This document shows positions 26,450-34,757 of a stretch of DNA of 64,000 nt, piece after piece. The stretch lies in contig CAYRNF010000004.1 of the NCBI GenBank assembly GCA_964425695.1, positions 124,001 to 188,000 on the forward strand. The letters are read 5' to 3'. A program made the position numbers and the translations under genes. A model generated the notes under the pieces. The model worked only from the letters and a program-made list of their open reading frames with translations, searched no databases and had not been told where the DNA came from. The DNA is from JAKPBU01 sp964425695. Its GTDB lineage: Bacteria; Pseudomonadota; Gammaproteobacteria; Xanthomonadales; Xanthomonadaceae. Every line of letters begins with the position of its first letter. Positions within the stretch are counted from its first letter, which is position 1.

Positions 26450-26638
26450 ATGGAAACCTTCTGCACCCGCCACTGTCCGTACTGCGGCGAGCCGGTCGAA
26501 CTGGCCCTGGATGCATCGGCCGGCGCGCAGGACTACGTGGAGGACTGCCCGGTGTGCTGCCGCCCGATGCGCGTGCTGCTGGACGTGGACAGCGACGGCG
26601 ATGCCATGGCGCAGCTGCTGCGCGACGACGACGCGTGA
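26450..26638 (+). CDS. CPXCG-motif cysteine-rich small protein
   Basis: A 62-residue protein of the family named for its CPxCG motif (PF14255). Four to five cysteines occur in HCPYCGEPVELALD and EDCPVCCRPMRVLLD, forming a predicted zinc ribbon, and the tail is acidic. Function is unknown in the family, which is common in gammaproteobacteria. The ATG is 8 bases after the VanX-type gene's stop, so it is probably the last gene of that operon. Confidence 0.85.
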   Translation: METFCTRHCPYCGEPVELALDASAGAQDYVEDCPVCCRPMRVLLDVDSDGDAMAQLLRDDDA

Positions 26639-26817
26639 GGCGCAGCACCGCCTGACGCGCATCAACGTCTGCGGCTAGCCGGTTTGCGCGGCGGCGTGGT
26701 TAAGACAACGTAACCCTAACAACCGCTGAACGGCGCAGGTTCATTTCGTGGCTGGCAAGGTGCGGACACGTGGCGAAGACCACGTACTCCAATACCCCCC
26801 TAGATGGAGCTGAACTC

Positions 26818-27255
26818 ATGAAGTCTCGCAATGCTTTGTTCGCCGCACTGGCCCTGGGCCTGACGCTCTCCGCTCCGATGGCCTTCGCGCAGGAACAGGC
26901 CGAGCCGGCCCAGTCCGCGGACGCCGCCACGCCGGCAACCCCAGCCACGCCGGCCGACCCGGCTTCGCAGTCCACCGATGCCACGGCCGCCACGCCGGCG
27001 ACCCCCGCCACGCCCGCCAGCCCGGCCGCATCCCCCACGGCTCCGGGCCAGGAAGCCAAGAAGATCACGTGGTCCGACCTGGACGCCGACAAGGACGGCA
27101 AGCTGACCAAGGACGAAGCGTCCTCGGTGCAGGCGCTGACCCAGGTGTTCGATGACGCCGATACCGACAAGGACGGCGCGCTCACCCCGGGCGAGTACAA
27201 GGCCTACGTGGCCAAGAACCAGGCCGACGCCGCCAAGGCCCAGTCGGGCGGCTGA
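26818..27255 (+). CDS. Secreted EF-hand protein with Thr-Pro-Ala repeats
   Basis: A 145-residue protein. The signal peptide is 1-24 (AFAQE). Residues 30-78 are low-complexity with repeated ATPATPATPA units. The C-terminal half has two EF-hand calcium loops: DLDADKDGKLTKDE (about 88-101) and DDADTDKDGALTPGE (about 113-127), each with Asp at positions 1, 3, 5 and an acidic residue at 12. It probably binds Ca2+ in the periplasm. ATG 26818 has GGAGC at good spacing. A gap of about 180 bases upstream holds its own promoter, and a hairpin follows at 27271. Confidence 0.85.
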   Translation: MKSRNALFAALALGLTLSAPMAFAQEQAEPAQSADAATPATPATPADPASQSTDATAATPATPATPASPAASPTAPGQEAKKITWSDLDADKDGKLTKDEASSVQALTQVFDDADTDKDGALTPGEYKAYVAKNQADAAKAQSGG

Positions 27256-27270
27256 TCCCGCGTCACCCAG

Positions 27271-27300
27271 GGGCGGGTCTGCCGCGCAGGCCCGCCCTTG
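27271..27300 (+). terminator. Hairpin terminator of EF-hand gene
   Basis: A 12-bp stem with one G-T wobble (gggcgggtctgc / gcaggcccgccc) and a 3-base loop is followed by TTG. The stem is strong but the T-run weak. Confidence 0.6.
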
Positions 27301-27416
27301 TCATGTCCAGACCTGCGGGTCCGGTTTCAGAGCTTCGCCTGTGCCGCTTCGCGCACACGGCTGCGGCCGCGCATCGCATGCGCAGGCCGCGCAACGAATC
27401 ACGAGGAATCCCTACG

Positions 27417-27689
27417 ATGTCGAAGTCCACCCACCGCACCGCCGCCCCGCTGCTGGCCGCCTTGACCGCCCTGTCCACGCTGGGCCTCACCGCCTGCGCC
27501 AGCGGCGACAAGGACGACATGCAGGCGCCGCCGGCCGAAGCCGCGCCCGCCGCCGAGCCGGCGCCCGCCGACGCCACCATGGGCAGCGACGCCATGCCGC
27601 CTGCGCAGCCTACCGATGCGCAGACCACCGACCCGAACGCGCCGCCGGCCGAAACCGACACGCCGCCGCCGGGCAGCGGCACGCCGTAA
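27417..27689 (+). CDS. Small Pro/Ala-rich lipoprotein
   Basis: A 90-residue protein with a lipoprotein signal (LTALSTLGLTACAS, Cys26). An unstructured mature part follows, almost entirely Ala, Pro, Asp, Glu and Thr (for example APPAEAAPAAEPAPAD). GAGGA lies 10 bases before ATG 27417. I recognise no domain. It is probably a surface or periplasmic linker-like lipoprotein, with composition similar to the EF-hand neighbour's linker. Confidence 0.75.
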   Translation: MSKSTHRTAAPLLAALTALSTLGLTACASGDKDDMQAPPAEAAPAAEPAPADATMGSDAMPPAQPTDAQTTDPNAPPAETDTPPPGSGTP

Positions 27690-27710
27690 GCACGGCGTCG
27701 TCACGATTCG

Positions 27711-27743
27711 CGAAGGCGGCCCTTGGGCCGCCTTCGTCGTTTT
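27711..27743 (+). terminator. Intrinsic terminator before the HAD gene
   Basis: A perfect 11-bp stem (cgaaggcggcc / ggccgccttcg) with loop cttg is followed by tcgtttt. It ends the small lipoprotein transcript 22 bases after its stop codon. Confidence 0.85.
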
Positions 27744-27768
27744 CGCCTTGCGCGCGTAGACTTCCGCC

Positions 27769-28494
27769 ATGGCGCATCACGACTCCGCAATCCGCCTGGT
27801 CGGCTTCGACGGCGACGACACGCTGTGGAAGAGCGAGGACTACTACCGCGACGCGCAGGCCGAGTTCGAGCGCCTGATCGCGCAGTACGTCAACCTGGAC
27901 GACGTGCACGCGCGGCTGTACGCGGTGGAGAAGCGCAACCTGTCGCTGTTCGGCTACGGCGTGAAGGGCATGGTGCTGTCGATGCTGGAAGCCGCCTTCG
28001 ACATCACCGGCGGCGCGATCCGCAGCGACGACATGCACCGCATCGTGCAGCTCGGCAAGCACCTGCTGCAGCATCCGGTGGAGCACCTGCCGGGCATCCG
28101 CGACGCGGTGGCGCGGATCGCGGCCGAGCACGCGGTGGTGCTCATCACCAAGGGCGACCTGTTCCACCAGGAGGCCAAGGTGCGCGATTCCGGCCTGGCC
28201 GACCTGTTCGGGCGGATCGAGATCGTCAGCGAGAAGGATGCGGGGACCTACGCGCGTGTCCTGCGCGAATTCGATCTGGCGCCGCACCAGTTCGCGATGG
28301 TCGGCAATTCGCTGCGCTCGGACATCGCGCCGGTGGTGGCGCTGGGCGGCTGGGGCGTGCACATGCCCTACCACGTGACCTGGGCGCACGAGGAAGAAGC
28401 CGACCCGATCGCCGACGACGCGCGCGTGCGCCGGGTGCAGTCGCCTTCGCAACTGCCCGACGCGATCCGCGCGCTGGGGCGGCTGGCGGCGTGA
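27769..28494 (+). CDS. HAD-superfamily hydrolase
   Basis: A 241-residue cytosolic phosphatase-like protein. Motif I is GFDGDDTLW (nucleophile and acid Asp pair) near residue 10, motif II the Thr in VVLITKGD near 125, motif III a Lys around SEKDAGTY, and motif IV MVGNSLRSDIAP near 185. The helical cap between motifs I and II is of type C1, as in phosphoglycolate phosphatase and pyrimidine nucleotidase relatives. The substrate cannot be assigned. Its stop overlaps the GTG of the NlpE-like gene (GTGA), so the two form a translationally coupled operon. Confidence 0.87.
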   Translation: MAHHDSAIRLVGFDGDDTLWKSEDYYRDAQAEFERLIAQYVNLDDVHARLYAVEKRNLSLFGYGVKGMVLSMLEAAFDITGGAIRSDDMHRIVQLGKHLLQHPVEHLPGIRDAVARIAAEHAVVLITKGDLFHQEAKVRDSGLADLFGRIEIVSEKDAGTYARVLREFDLAPHQFAMVGNSLRSDIAPVVALGGWGVHMPYHVTWAHEEEADPIADDARVRRVQSPSQLPDAIRALGRLAA

Positions 28495-28928
28495 ACACGC
28501 GCGCCGCCATCGCAGCGCTGGCGGTGTTGGTCGCGCTGCTGGGGGCATGCCGTGGCGACGACGCGGCACCCCCGCAGGCCATCGCGCCGATCGAGGGCGC
28601 CAACGGCCGCCTCGACTGGGCCGGCATGCAGCCGTGCGCGGACTGCGACGGCATCGAAACCCACCTCGCCCTGATCAACGAGGACGGCCGCCGCAGTTTC
28701 GTGCTCACCGAAACCTACCTGGCGCCGCGCCCGGTGCGCTTTGTGGAGAACGGGCAGTGGCAGCGCGAGGGCGCGCTGCTCCTGCTCACCGCGCGCAACG
28801 AGGCGCGCCTGGTCTACGCGGTGCTGGAAGACGGCCGCCTGCAACCGCGCGATGCGCGTGGCCGGCGCCTGCCGGGCAACGATGGCGACGGACTGCTCGC
28901 GCCGGTGGCTGCCGCCACCGAACGCTGA
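28491..28928 (+). CDS. NlpE-like copper-resistance/surface-sensing lipoprotein
   Basis: A 145-residue lipoprotein (lipobox LLGAC, Cys20 region) with the NlpE N-terminal domain. It has the signature GMQPCADCDGIETHLAL, whose CxxC is a putative metal or redox site, followed by FVLTETYLAP and RNEARLVYAVLEDGRL. In Escherichia coli NlpE reports lipoprotein-trafficking and redox stress to Cpx; here only the N-terminal half is present. The GTG start at 28491 overlaps the HAD stop. No cpx genes are visible nearby. Confidence 0.8.
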   Translation: MNTRAAIAALAVLVALLGACRGDDAAPPQAIAPIEGANGRLDWAGMQPCADCDGIETHLALINEDGRRSFVLTETYLAPRPVRFVENGQWQREGALLLLTARNEARLVYAVLEDGRLQPRDARGRRLPGNDGDGLLAPVAAATER

Positions 28929-29019
28929 GGACCGCGCGCGGCGGCGTTGCGCGTTCAACGCGGCTTAACGCGGGCGGGCGATGATGGCTGCCCCCAGTCG
29001 GGCGACCCCGGAGAACACC

Positions 29020-29691
29020 ATGCCGCTTCGCAGGCTCAAGACGCTGGCGCTCGCGCTGGCATTGACCGCCACTGCTGCGGCGGCGGTCGCGCAGGACTAT
29101 GCCTTCGGCTGGAACCCGCGCACCGGCGACGCCTGGGTGGATACGCGCCTGGACGACATCAACCGCTACGGCTATCGCTACCGCGACCCGTTCGTGGACG
29201 AGATGACGCGCTATTACGGCGCCCCGCGCGACCTGGTGACCGACCTGCTGTCGAACCGGCGCTGGGCGCCCGGCGACGTGTACTACGCGTGCGCCATCGC
29301 GCAGGTGATCGGGCGCCCCTGCCGCTACGTGGTGGACGCCTGGGATCGCGACCACGGCCAGGGCTGGGGCGCGGTGGCGCAGCGGCTGGGCATCAAGCCG
29401 GGCTCGCCGGAATTCCACCGGCTCAAGCGCGGCTTCGTCCCCACCTACGATCGCTGGGACCGGCCCATCGTGCTGGACGACGACCTGCGCCGCGCGTTCC
29501 CCGGGCGCGGCAACGACGCACCCCGCGGGCAGGACAGGCCCACGCCGAAGGCCACGTCGGGCAGCAAGGGCACCAGGCCGGCGGGCAAGGGCCCGCCCGA
29601 CAAGGGCGCGCAGGGCCAGGGACGCAGCAAGGGCGCGGGCGGCGGCCAAGGCAACGGCAAGGCGGGCGGCAAGGGCAACGGCAAGCCCTGA
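29020..29691 (+). CDS. Secreted hypothetical protein with Gly/Lys-rich tail
   Basis: A 223-residue protein with a signal peptide (cut near AVAQDYAFG, residue 25). A conserved-looking globular part of about 130 residues is rich in Tyr, Arg and Asp (INRYGYRYRDPFVDEM, VYYACAIAQVIGRPCRYVVD with two Cys). A disordered tail of about 60 residues follows, repeating G-K-G and G-Q-G (KGNGKAGGKGNGKP). I do not recognise the domain, though similar secreted proteins occur in Xanthomonadaceae. ATG 29020 gives a clean signal peptide and CCGGAGAACACC precedes it. It is convergent with the cyd operon. Confidence 0.72.
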   Translation: MPLRRLKTLALALALTATAAAAVAQDYAFGWNPRTGDAWVDTRLDDINRYGYRYRDPFVDEMTRYYGAPRDLVTDLLSNRRWAPGDVYYACAIAQVIGRPCRYVVDAWDRDHGQGWGAVAQRLGIKPGSPEFHRLKRGFVPTYDRWDRPIVLDDDLRRAFPGRGNDAPRGQDRPTPKATSGSKGTRPAGKGPPDKGAQGQGRSKGAGGGQGNGKAGGKGNGKP

Positions 29692-29832
29692 CGCGCTGCG
29701 CGGGCACGTTGCGGCGCAGGACGTCGTGGTGAAAACGCCCGCGGCGAAGACACCCGGCGCGAACCCGGCCACATCCGCGCGGCGCGCACGCCACTGCGTG
29801 CAGCGCGCCCTCTCGGGCGCACCCGCCGCGCC

Positions 29833-30096
29833 TCAGCGCGCAGCCACGTATGCCAGTACGAACCCGCCGCCCGCCAGCACGGTGGCAGGGCCCAGCACCC
29901 ATGCCGACAGCAGCCACCGCGTCCACCGGCTGGCGGGGCGATAACCCAATCCGCGCGCGAAGCAACCGCACAGGCACAGCAGCAGCGGCGTCAGCAGCCC
30001 GTGGGCGGCAGGCGTCAATGCGCCGCCGCGCATGGCGGGAATGAACAGCAGCCCCAGCGCGCCTGTGCACGCGCACGCGAGCCAGAGCGCGCGCAC
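29833..30096 (-). CDS. ybgE: YbgE-like small membrane protein of the cyd operon
   Basis: An 87-residue protein with three hydrophobic segments: ALWLACACTGALGLLFIPAM, then AHGLLTPLLLCLCGCFARGLGYRP, then a C-terminal helix. The middle element H-G-(x)-L ... C-G ... G-x-G-Y/F matches the YbgE family encoded with cytochrome bd oxidases. Its role is probably assembly or stability of the oxidase and is not well defined. The GTG start at 30096 is 2 bases after the CydX stop codon, making it the last gene of the operon. Identification rests on position plus weak motif match. Confidence 0.65.
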   Translation of the reverse strand: MRALWLACACTGALGLLFIPAMRGGALTPAAHGLLTPLLLCLCGCFARGLGYRPASRWTRWLLSAWVLGPATVLAGGGFVLAYVAAR

Positions 30097-30098
30097 CG

Positions 30099-30227
30099 TC
30101 AGGGTTCCCGGGGCGGCGCGGGCCCGTCGCGCGTTTCCCGATCGGCATGCACCTCGTACCAGATGGCATTGAGGATGCCGAACGCGCAGGCGAACCCGAG
30201 GCCCAGGATCCAGGCGAAGTACCACAT
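30099..30227 (-). CDS. cydX: Cytochrome bd oxidase small subunit CydX
   Basis: A 42-residue single-helix protein beginning MWYFAWILGLGFACAFGILN and continuing AIWYE, the hallmark of CydX/YbgT, which packs against CydA and stabilises the haems. Its ATG overlaps the cydB stop (TGATG), and GGAGG lies 8 bases upstream within the cydB end. The short charged tail (HADRETRDGPAPPREP) is usual. Confidence 0.93.
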   Translation of the reverse strand: MWYFAWILGLGFACAFGILNAIWYEVHADRETRDGPAPPREP

Positions 30228-31351
30228 CAGTACACCTCCTTGCCCGCCGCCACGTGGGCGCGCGTAACCGGCCCTCGCATCTTGCGGAAGGCCCAGGTGC
30301 TGTAGGCGAGCACGAGGGGCAGCAGCACCACCGTGGCGACGAGCATGATGCCCAGCGTCGTGCGGCTGGACGAGGCGTCCCACACCGTCAGCCCATGCGA
30401 GGGATGGGTGGACGAGGGCAGCAGGAAGGGAAACAGGGCGACGCCGGCGGTGAAGACGATCGCGGCCACGGCATAGCCGCTGGCCACGAACGCCGCGATG
30501 CGCGAACGCAGCAGCGCCACCGCCACCAGCGCGGCCGCTGCGCTGCCCGGCAGCAGCAGGCTCCACTCGTGCCGGCCGTGGTGGCCCAGCCAGGCGCCGT
30601 ACGCGGTCCACACCTGCTTGGCGAGCGGATTGGACGCGGCGCCCGGATCGATGGTGCTGGCGATGATCGGGCCGGGAATCCAGAACAGCCAGATCCCGCA
30701 CGTGCCGAAAGCCACCAGCGTGGACACCGCGGCGATGCGTGCGATCGCCCGCGCGCGGTTGCCGACGGGGGCCTCGATCTTCATCGCCGCGAAGCTGGCG
30801 CCGTGCATCACCAGCATGGCCAGGCTGACGACGCCGCTCGCCAGCGCGAACGGATGGAACAGGCCGGAGAACGTGCCCTCGTACACCGGCAGCAGCGTGT
30901 CGGTGAAGTGGAACGGGACGCCGAGGAACAGGTTGCCGACGGCGACACCGAACACCAGTGCCGGCACCGCGCCGGACACGCTCAGCGCCCAGTCCCACGC
31001 GCCGCGCCAGCGTGGGTCCGCCACCTTGCCGCGGAACGCGAAACCCACCGGGCGCAGGATCAGCGCCAGCAGCACCAGCAGCATCGCGAAATAGAACCCG
31101 GAGAAGGACGCGGCGTATAGCAGCGGCCACGCCGCGAACACGGCGCCGCCTCCCAGGATGAACCACACCTGGTGGCCTTCCCAGTGCGGCTCGATCGCCT
31201 CGAGCACCATGCGTCGCTCGATGTCGTCGCGCGCGATCGCCCGCAGGATCGCGCCGATGCCCAGGTTGTAGCCGTCGGTCACCGCGAAGCCGGACAGCAG
31301 CACGCCCAGCAGCAGCCACCAGGTGAGGCGCAGGTTTTCGTAGGCGAACAT
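30227..31351 (-). CDS. cydB: Cytochrome bd ubiquinol oxidase subunit II
   Basis: A 374-residue subunit with about nine membrane helices. It starts in the family manner (MFAYENLRLTWWLLLGVLLS ... GFAVTDGYNLGIGA) and contains EPHWEGHQVWFILGGGAVFAAWP near residue 57. The C-terminal SSSRTTLGIMLVATVVLLPLV precedes a short cytoplasmic end. CydB supports assembly of the haem-carrying CydA. It lies 9 bases downstream of cydA and overlaps cydX. A high-affinity bd oxidase fits the FNR-type box in front of this operon. Confidence 0.95.
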   Translation of the reverse strand: MFAYENLRLTWWLLLGVLLSGFAVTDGYNLGIGAILRAIARDDIERRMVLEAIEPHWEGHQVWFILGGGAVFAAWPLLYAASFSGFYFAMLLVLLALILRPVGFAFRGKVADPRWRGAWDWALSVSGAVPALVFGVAVGNLFLGVPFHFTDTLLPVYEGTFSGLFHPFALASGVVSLAMLVMHGASFAAMKIEAPVGNRARAIARIAAVSTLVAFGTCGIWLFWIPGPIIASTIDPGAASNPLAKQVWTAYGAWLGHHGRHEWSLLLPGSAAAALVAVALLRSRIAAFVASGYAVAAIVFTAGVALFPFLLPSSTHPSHGLTVWDASSSRTTLGIMLVATVVLLPLVLAYSTWAFRKMRGPVTRAHVAAGKEVY

Positions 31352-31360
31352 GGCGACTCC

Positions 31361-32938
31361 TCAGGAGGGCTGCGCCTGACCGGCGATGGGGCCCTGCCGA
31401 TCCGCTCCGGCAGGCCAGAAGTCGAGCCCGTCCGGACCCTTGCGGATGACGCGCTGCATCAGCACCACGTCGACGACGGCCAGGCCGGTGTACAGCACCA
31501 CGAATCCCGCCAGGCTGGCCATGACCTGCGTGGAGCTGGTCGACGACACGCCCAGGAACGTGGGCAGCACCCCGTCGATGGCCCACGGCTGGCGACCGAC
31601 CTCGGCCACGATCCAGCCCAGCTCGGCCGCGATCCACGGCAACGGCAGGCTCCACAGCGCCACCCGCAGGAACCCGCGCCGTTCGAGGGTGCGCCGGGAC
31701 GCCAGGTAGAACGCGTAGCCGAACAGGCCGATGAAGAACAGCCCCAGCGCGACCATGATCCGGAACGACCAGAACAGCACCGGCACGTTCGGCACCGTGC
31801 TCCACGCCGCGCGTTCGATCACCGCCTCGTCGGCCTTGGCGGGATCGTCGACGTAGCGCAGCGTCAGCAATCCGAAGCCCAGGTCGTCGCGGATGCGTTC
31901 GAACGCGGCGCGCCTGGCCGGATCGTCCGGGTTCGCGCGCAGCGACTGCAGCAGGGCGTGCGCGTGGATCCCGCGCCGGATCCGGGCGCGGTTGCGTTCG
32001 ACCAGGTCGTGGATGCCGGTCACTTCCTCGTCCAGCGAGCGGGTCGCCACCAGGCCCAGCGCCCAGGGCACCCGGATCGCGGCGTGCGTCTCGCGGTCGT
32101 CCATGCTCGGCGCGCCGATCACGGTGAATGCCGCAGGCGCCTGCTGGGTGTGCCATTCCGCCTCGATCGCGGCGACCTTCATCTTCTGGTTCCCGGACGC
32201 GGTGTAGCCGCTCTCGTCGCCGAGCACCGCCACCGACAGGGCCGCGGCCAGGCCGAACGCGGCGGCCACCGTCATCGAGCGCCGCGCGAACGCGACGTTG
32301 CGGCCGCGCAGCAGGTAGTAGGCGCTGATCGACAGCACGAACATCGCCCCGGTCACGTAGCCGGCGCTCACCGTGTGCACGAACTTCGCCTGCGCCACCG
32401 GATTGAACACGACGGCCGCGAAGTCGGTGACCTCCATGCGCATGGTTTCGACGTTGAACTCGGCGCCCACCGGATACTGCATCCAGCCGTTGGCGATGAG
32501 GATCCACAGCGCCGACAGGTTGGCGCCCAGCGCCGTCAGCCACGTCGCGGCCAGGTGCTGCAGCCGCGACAGGCGCTCCCACCCGAAGAAGAACAGGCCG
32601 ACGAAGGTGCTTTCCAGGAAGAACGCCATCAGGCCTTCGATCGCCAGCGGCGCGCCGAAGATGTCGCCCACGTAATGCGAGTAGTAGGCCCAGTTGGTGC
32701 CGAACTGGAATTCCATGGTGATGCCGGTGGCGACGCCCATGGCGAAGTTGATGCCGAACAGCACGCCCCAGAACCGCGTCATCTGCTTCCAGATCTCGCG
32801 CCCGGTCATCACGTAGACGCTTTCCATGATGGCCATGATCAGCGCCAGCCCGATGGTGAGCGGCACGAACAGGAAGTGGTACAGCGCGGTGATGGCGAAC
32901 TGCAGGCGCGAGAGGTCGACGACGTGGAGGTCTGGCAT
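31361..32938 (-). CDS. cydA: Cytochrome bd ubiquinol oxidase subunit I
   Basis: A 525-residue haem subunit reducing O2 to water with quinol electrons and building proton-motive force. The first helix has LSRLQFAITALYHFLFVPLT with the haem b595 axial His. The long Q-loop (NQKMKVAAIEAEW to about residue 390) is of the Escherichia coli CydA length class, containing the quinol-site region. TVPNVPVLFWSFRIMVALG follows with the haem b558 Met ligand. I chose ATG 32938 (AGGTGA 5 bases upstream, start MPDLHVVDLSRLQF) rather than GTG 32947. It is third in the acetyltransferase-cydP-cydA-cydB-cydX-ybgE operon. Confidence 0.96.
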   Translation of the reverse strand: MPDLHVVDLSRLQFAITALYHFLFVPLTIGLALIMAIMESVYVMTGREIWKQMTRFWGVLFGINFAMGVATGITMEFQFGTNWAYYSHYVGDIFGAPLAIEGLMAFFLESTFVGLFFFGWERLSRLQHLAATWLTALGANLSALWILIANGWMQYPVGAEFNVETMRMEVTDFAAVVFNPVAQAKFVHTVSAGYVTGAMFVLSISAYYLLRGRNVAFARRSMTVAAAFGLAAALSVAVLGDESGYTASGNQKMKVAAIEAEWHTQQAPAAFTVIGAPSMDDRETHAAIRVPWALGLVATRSLDEEVTGIHDLVERNRARIRRGIHAHALLQSLRANPDDPARRAAFERIRDDLGFGLLTLRYVDDPAKADEAVIERAAWSTVPNVPVLFWSFRIMVALGLFFIGLFGYAFYLASRRTLERRGFLRVALWSLPLPWIAAELGWIVAEVGRQPWAIDGVLPTFLGVSSTSSTQVMASLAGFVVLYTGLAVVDVVLMQRVIRKGPDGLDFWPAGADRQGPIAGQAQPS

Positions 32939-32943
32939 GCGGA

Positions 32944-33144
32944 TCACCTGCCCAGGCGGATCAGATCGGAGACGGCGGCCGCATCCACCTGCGTGCGCTG
33001 GTCCGGCGAGAAGAACAGCGCGAACAGCGCGCCGATCAGCGCCAGCTTGAGCAGGACGATCCAGGCCAAGTGGCGCCGCAGCCGTGCGGCCCAGTGCGCG
33101 TGCGGTGCGCGATGCGCCGCCGGCGGCGCGGCGTCATGCGCCAC
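32944..33144 (-). CDS. cydP: Cytochrome oxidase putative small subunit CydP
   Basis: A 66-residue single-pass membrane protein. An Ala/His-rich N-terminus precedes LRRHLAWIVLLKLALIGALF (helix about residues 27-46) and FFSPDQRTQVDAAAVSDLI. The phrase L-A-x-I-V-L-x-K-x-x-x-I-x-x-L-F-x-x-F-F-S is typical of CydP, which sits before cydA in xanthomonads and related bacteria. The GTG start at 33144 has GGAGGG 5 bases upstream and overlaps the end of the acetyltransferase gene by 11 bases. The stop lies 6 bases before the cydA start. Confidence 0.85.
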   Translation of the reverse strand: MAHDAAPPAAHRAPHAHWAARLRRHLAWIVLLKLALIGALFALFFSPDQRTQVDAAAVSDLIRLGR

Positions 33145-33706
33145 TGGCGCCCTCCAGCCGCAGTTCGTGGATGACCTGCGTGGCGTCCTGCGGGTCCACG
33201 CGCCTGGTGAATCCCAGGTGCAGAGCCAGGTCGGCCATGTCGCGGTTGGCCGCAGCATCGATCGACACCATCGACTGGATGCCGCAGGCCCGTGCCACGT
33301 CGATGAGGTGGCGCATCAGCGCGGTGCCCAGGCCCTTGTGCTGCCAGGCATCGAGCACGGTCACCGCGCACTCGCAGCGGGTGCCGTCGGCGCTGGCGCT
33401 GTAGCGGCCCACGCCCACAAACCGTTCGCCGTCGCCATCGGGCAGCACGGCGGCGAAGGCGACGTCGCGGTCGTGGTCGATGTCGGTCAGCGCGGCGATC
33501 AGCGCATCGCTGGGGTGGCGCACCTCGCCCAGGAATCGGAAGCGGCGCGAGCGCGGCGACAGCGCTTCGATGAAGGCACGCTCCTCGTCCGCGTCGGCGC
33601 GGGTGATGGGCCGGATCGCAACCCGCGTGGAATCGCGCAGGGTTTCGATCCAGCGCGGGTAGCGATCGCCCAGGTTCCAGCGCAGGATCGGTTCGATGGG
33701 TTGCAT
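33134..33706 (-). CDS. GNAT acetyltransferase, first gene of the cyd operon
   Basis: A 190-residue GNAT protein. The N-terminal strand-helix part is RYPRWIETLRDSTRVAIRPI, and the acetyl-CoA site is DAWQHKGLGTALMRHLIDVA (motif A, Q-x-x-G-x-G/A). The fold ends with LALHLGFTRRVDP. The opening and length resemble the acetyltransferase domain of Pat/YfiQ-type protein lysine acetylases without the large ligase-like domain. A paralogue lies at 52172-52717. ATG 33706 has GGGAGA 7 bases upstream. It precedes and overlaps cydP, and the FNR-type box at 33760 lies 60 bases before its start. Confidence 0.87.
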   Translation of the reverse strand: MQPIEPILRWNLGDRYPRWIETLRDSTRVAIRPITRADADEERAFIEALSPRSRRFRFLGEVRHPSDALIAALTDIDHDRDVAFAAVLPDGDGERFVGVGRYSASADGTRCECAVTVLDAWQHKGLGTALMRHLIDVARACGIQSMVSIDAAANRDMADLALHLGFTRRVDPQDATQVIHELRLEGASGA

Positions 33707-33732
33707 GTCGGTCTCCCGTCGGCGGTACGGCC

Positions 33733-33773
33733 AGCCTGCCGGCGCCGCGCCCGCCGGCATTGACCTGGATCAA
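33733..33773 (-). promoter_or_regulatory. FNR-type box 1 and promoter of the acetyltransferase-cyd operon
   Basis: TTGACctggATCAA at 33760-33773 matches the FNR/ANR consensus TTGAT-N4-ATCAA with one change. On the minus strand a -10-like CAGGCT (33738-33733) lies 28.5 bp from the box centre, class II geometry. It is centred about 60 bp before the acetyltransferase ATG. Confidence 0.82.
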
Positions 33774-33854
33774 ACGGCGGCGTGCGCACGCCGCGGCTTC
33801 ACCGGGCCTGGCGGGTGACCGGCCGCGCGCACGCGACCCGGCCGGAGGGCCGGC

Positions 33855-34757
33855 TCACGCCTCGTGGCGCGCGAAATGCGCGCTGCAGGCCTGTGCCAGC
33901 ACGCCGGCCACCGACATCGCGTTGCTGGCGTGCGCGATGGTGTCGGTGCTGGCCACGCAGTCCGCGCCGGCCGCGCGCAGGCGGGCGTACGCGTCCTGCG
34001 CGAACACCGGGTGGATGACCAGGCAGCAGGTCCGGCGCGGACCGGCCGCCTGCAGCTGCCGGATCGCCTGCACCAGCGTCTCGCCGGTGGACACGATGTC
34101 GTCCACCAGCACCAGCGAGCGCCCGCGCAGCAGCGCCAGGTCGGCGCCCGTGTCGATCGCGACGTCGCGGTCTCCGCGGCGCTGCTTGCGCAGGGTCAGC
34201 CACGGCGCGTCGCACGCGGTGGCGACGTGCGCCACCCATTGCGCGCTTTCGGCGTCCGGCCCCACGAGCACCGGATCGCGCACCTGCGCGCGGATCCATT
34301 GCGCCAGCAGGGGCGCGGCCGACGCCTGCGTGGCCGGCATGGGGAACAGTTCGGCCAGCGTGCGGATGCGGTGCAGGTGCGGGTCCACCGTGGCCAGCCA
34401 GTCGAAGGCCTGCTGCAGGAACCTGGCGTACGAGCGCGCGCCCACCGCCTCGCCGGCATGGAAGCGCGCGTCCTGGCGCATGTAGCCCAGGTAGGGCGCC
34501 ACCAGGCCGACCGAGCGCGCGCCCAGCTCGCGGGCGGTGTCGGCCGCGAAGCGCAGCGGCACCGAAATGCGGTCGGCCCGGTCCAGGCTGGCCACGATCG
34601 CCACGTGCGCGCCGTCGAGCGCAGCGTCCAGCGTCACCAGCGATTCGCCATCCGGGAAGCGGCGCCAGTCCATCCGGCCCACGCGCGCGTGCAGCGTGGG
34701 CGCCATGGCCTGCGCCAGCGGCCGCTGCGGGGGAAACGGCAGCAGCACCCGGTTCAT
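33855..34757 (-). CDS. PRPP synthetase-like (ribose-phosphate pyrophosphokinase family) protein
   Basis: A 300-residue protein of the ribose-phosphate diphosphokinase family, slightly shorter than the usual 310-320. The first half has FPDGESLVTLD, SLDRADRISVPLRFAADTAR and VAPYLGYMRQDARFHAGEAV (equivalent of YxxYARQDR). The flexible ATP loop is KQRRGDRDVAI. The PRPP-binding loop is intact: LVLVDDIVSTGETLVQA near residue 220. Its ATG overlaps the stop of the AMP-phosphorylase-like gene (ATGA). This pairing suggests work on ribose 1,5-bisphosphate/PRPP rather than ordinary purine synthesis, for which a housekeeping prs gene would be expected elsewhere. Confidence 0.86.
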   Translation of the reverse strand: MNRVLLPFPPQRPLAQAMAPTLHARVGRMDWRRFPDGESLVTLDAALDGAHVAIVASLDRADRISVPLRFAADTARELGARSVGLVAPYLGYMRQDARFHAGEAVGARSYARFLQQAFDWLATVDPHLHRIRTLAELFPMPATQASAAPLLAQWIRAQVRDPVLVGPDAESAQWVAHVATACDAPWLTLRKQRRGDRDVAIDTGADLALLRGRSLVLVDDIVSTGETLVQAIRQLQAAGPRRTCCLVIHPVFAQDAYARLRAAGADCVASTDTIAHASNAMSVAGVLAQACSAHFARHEA

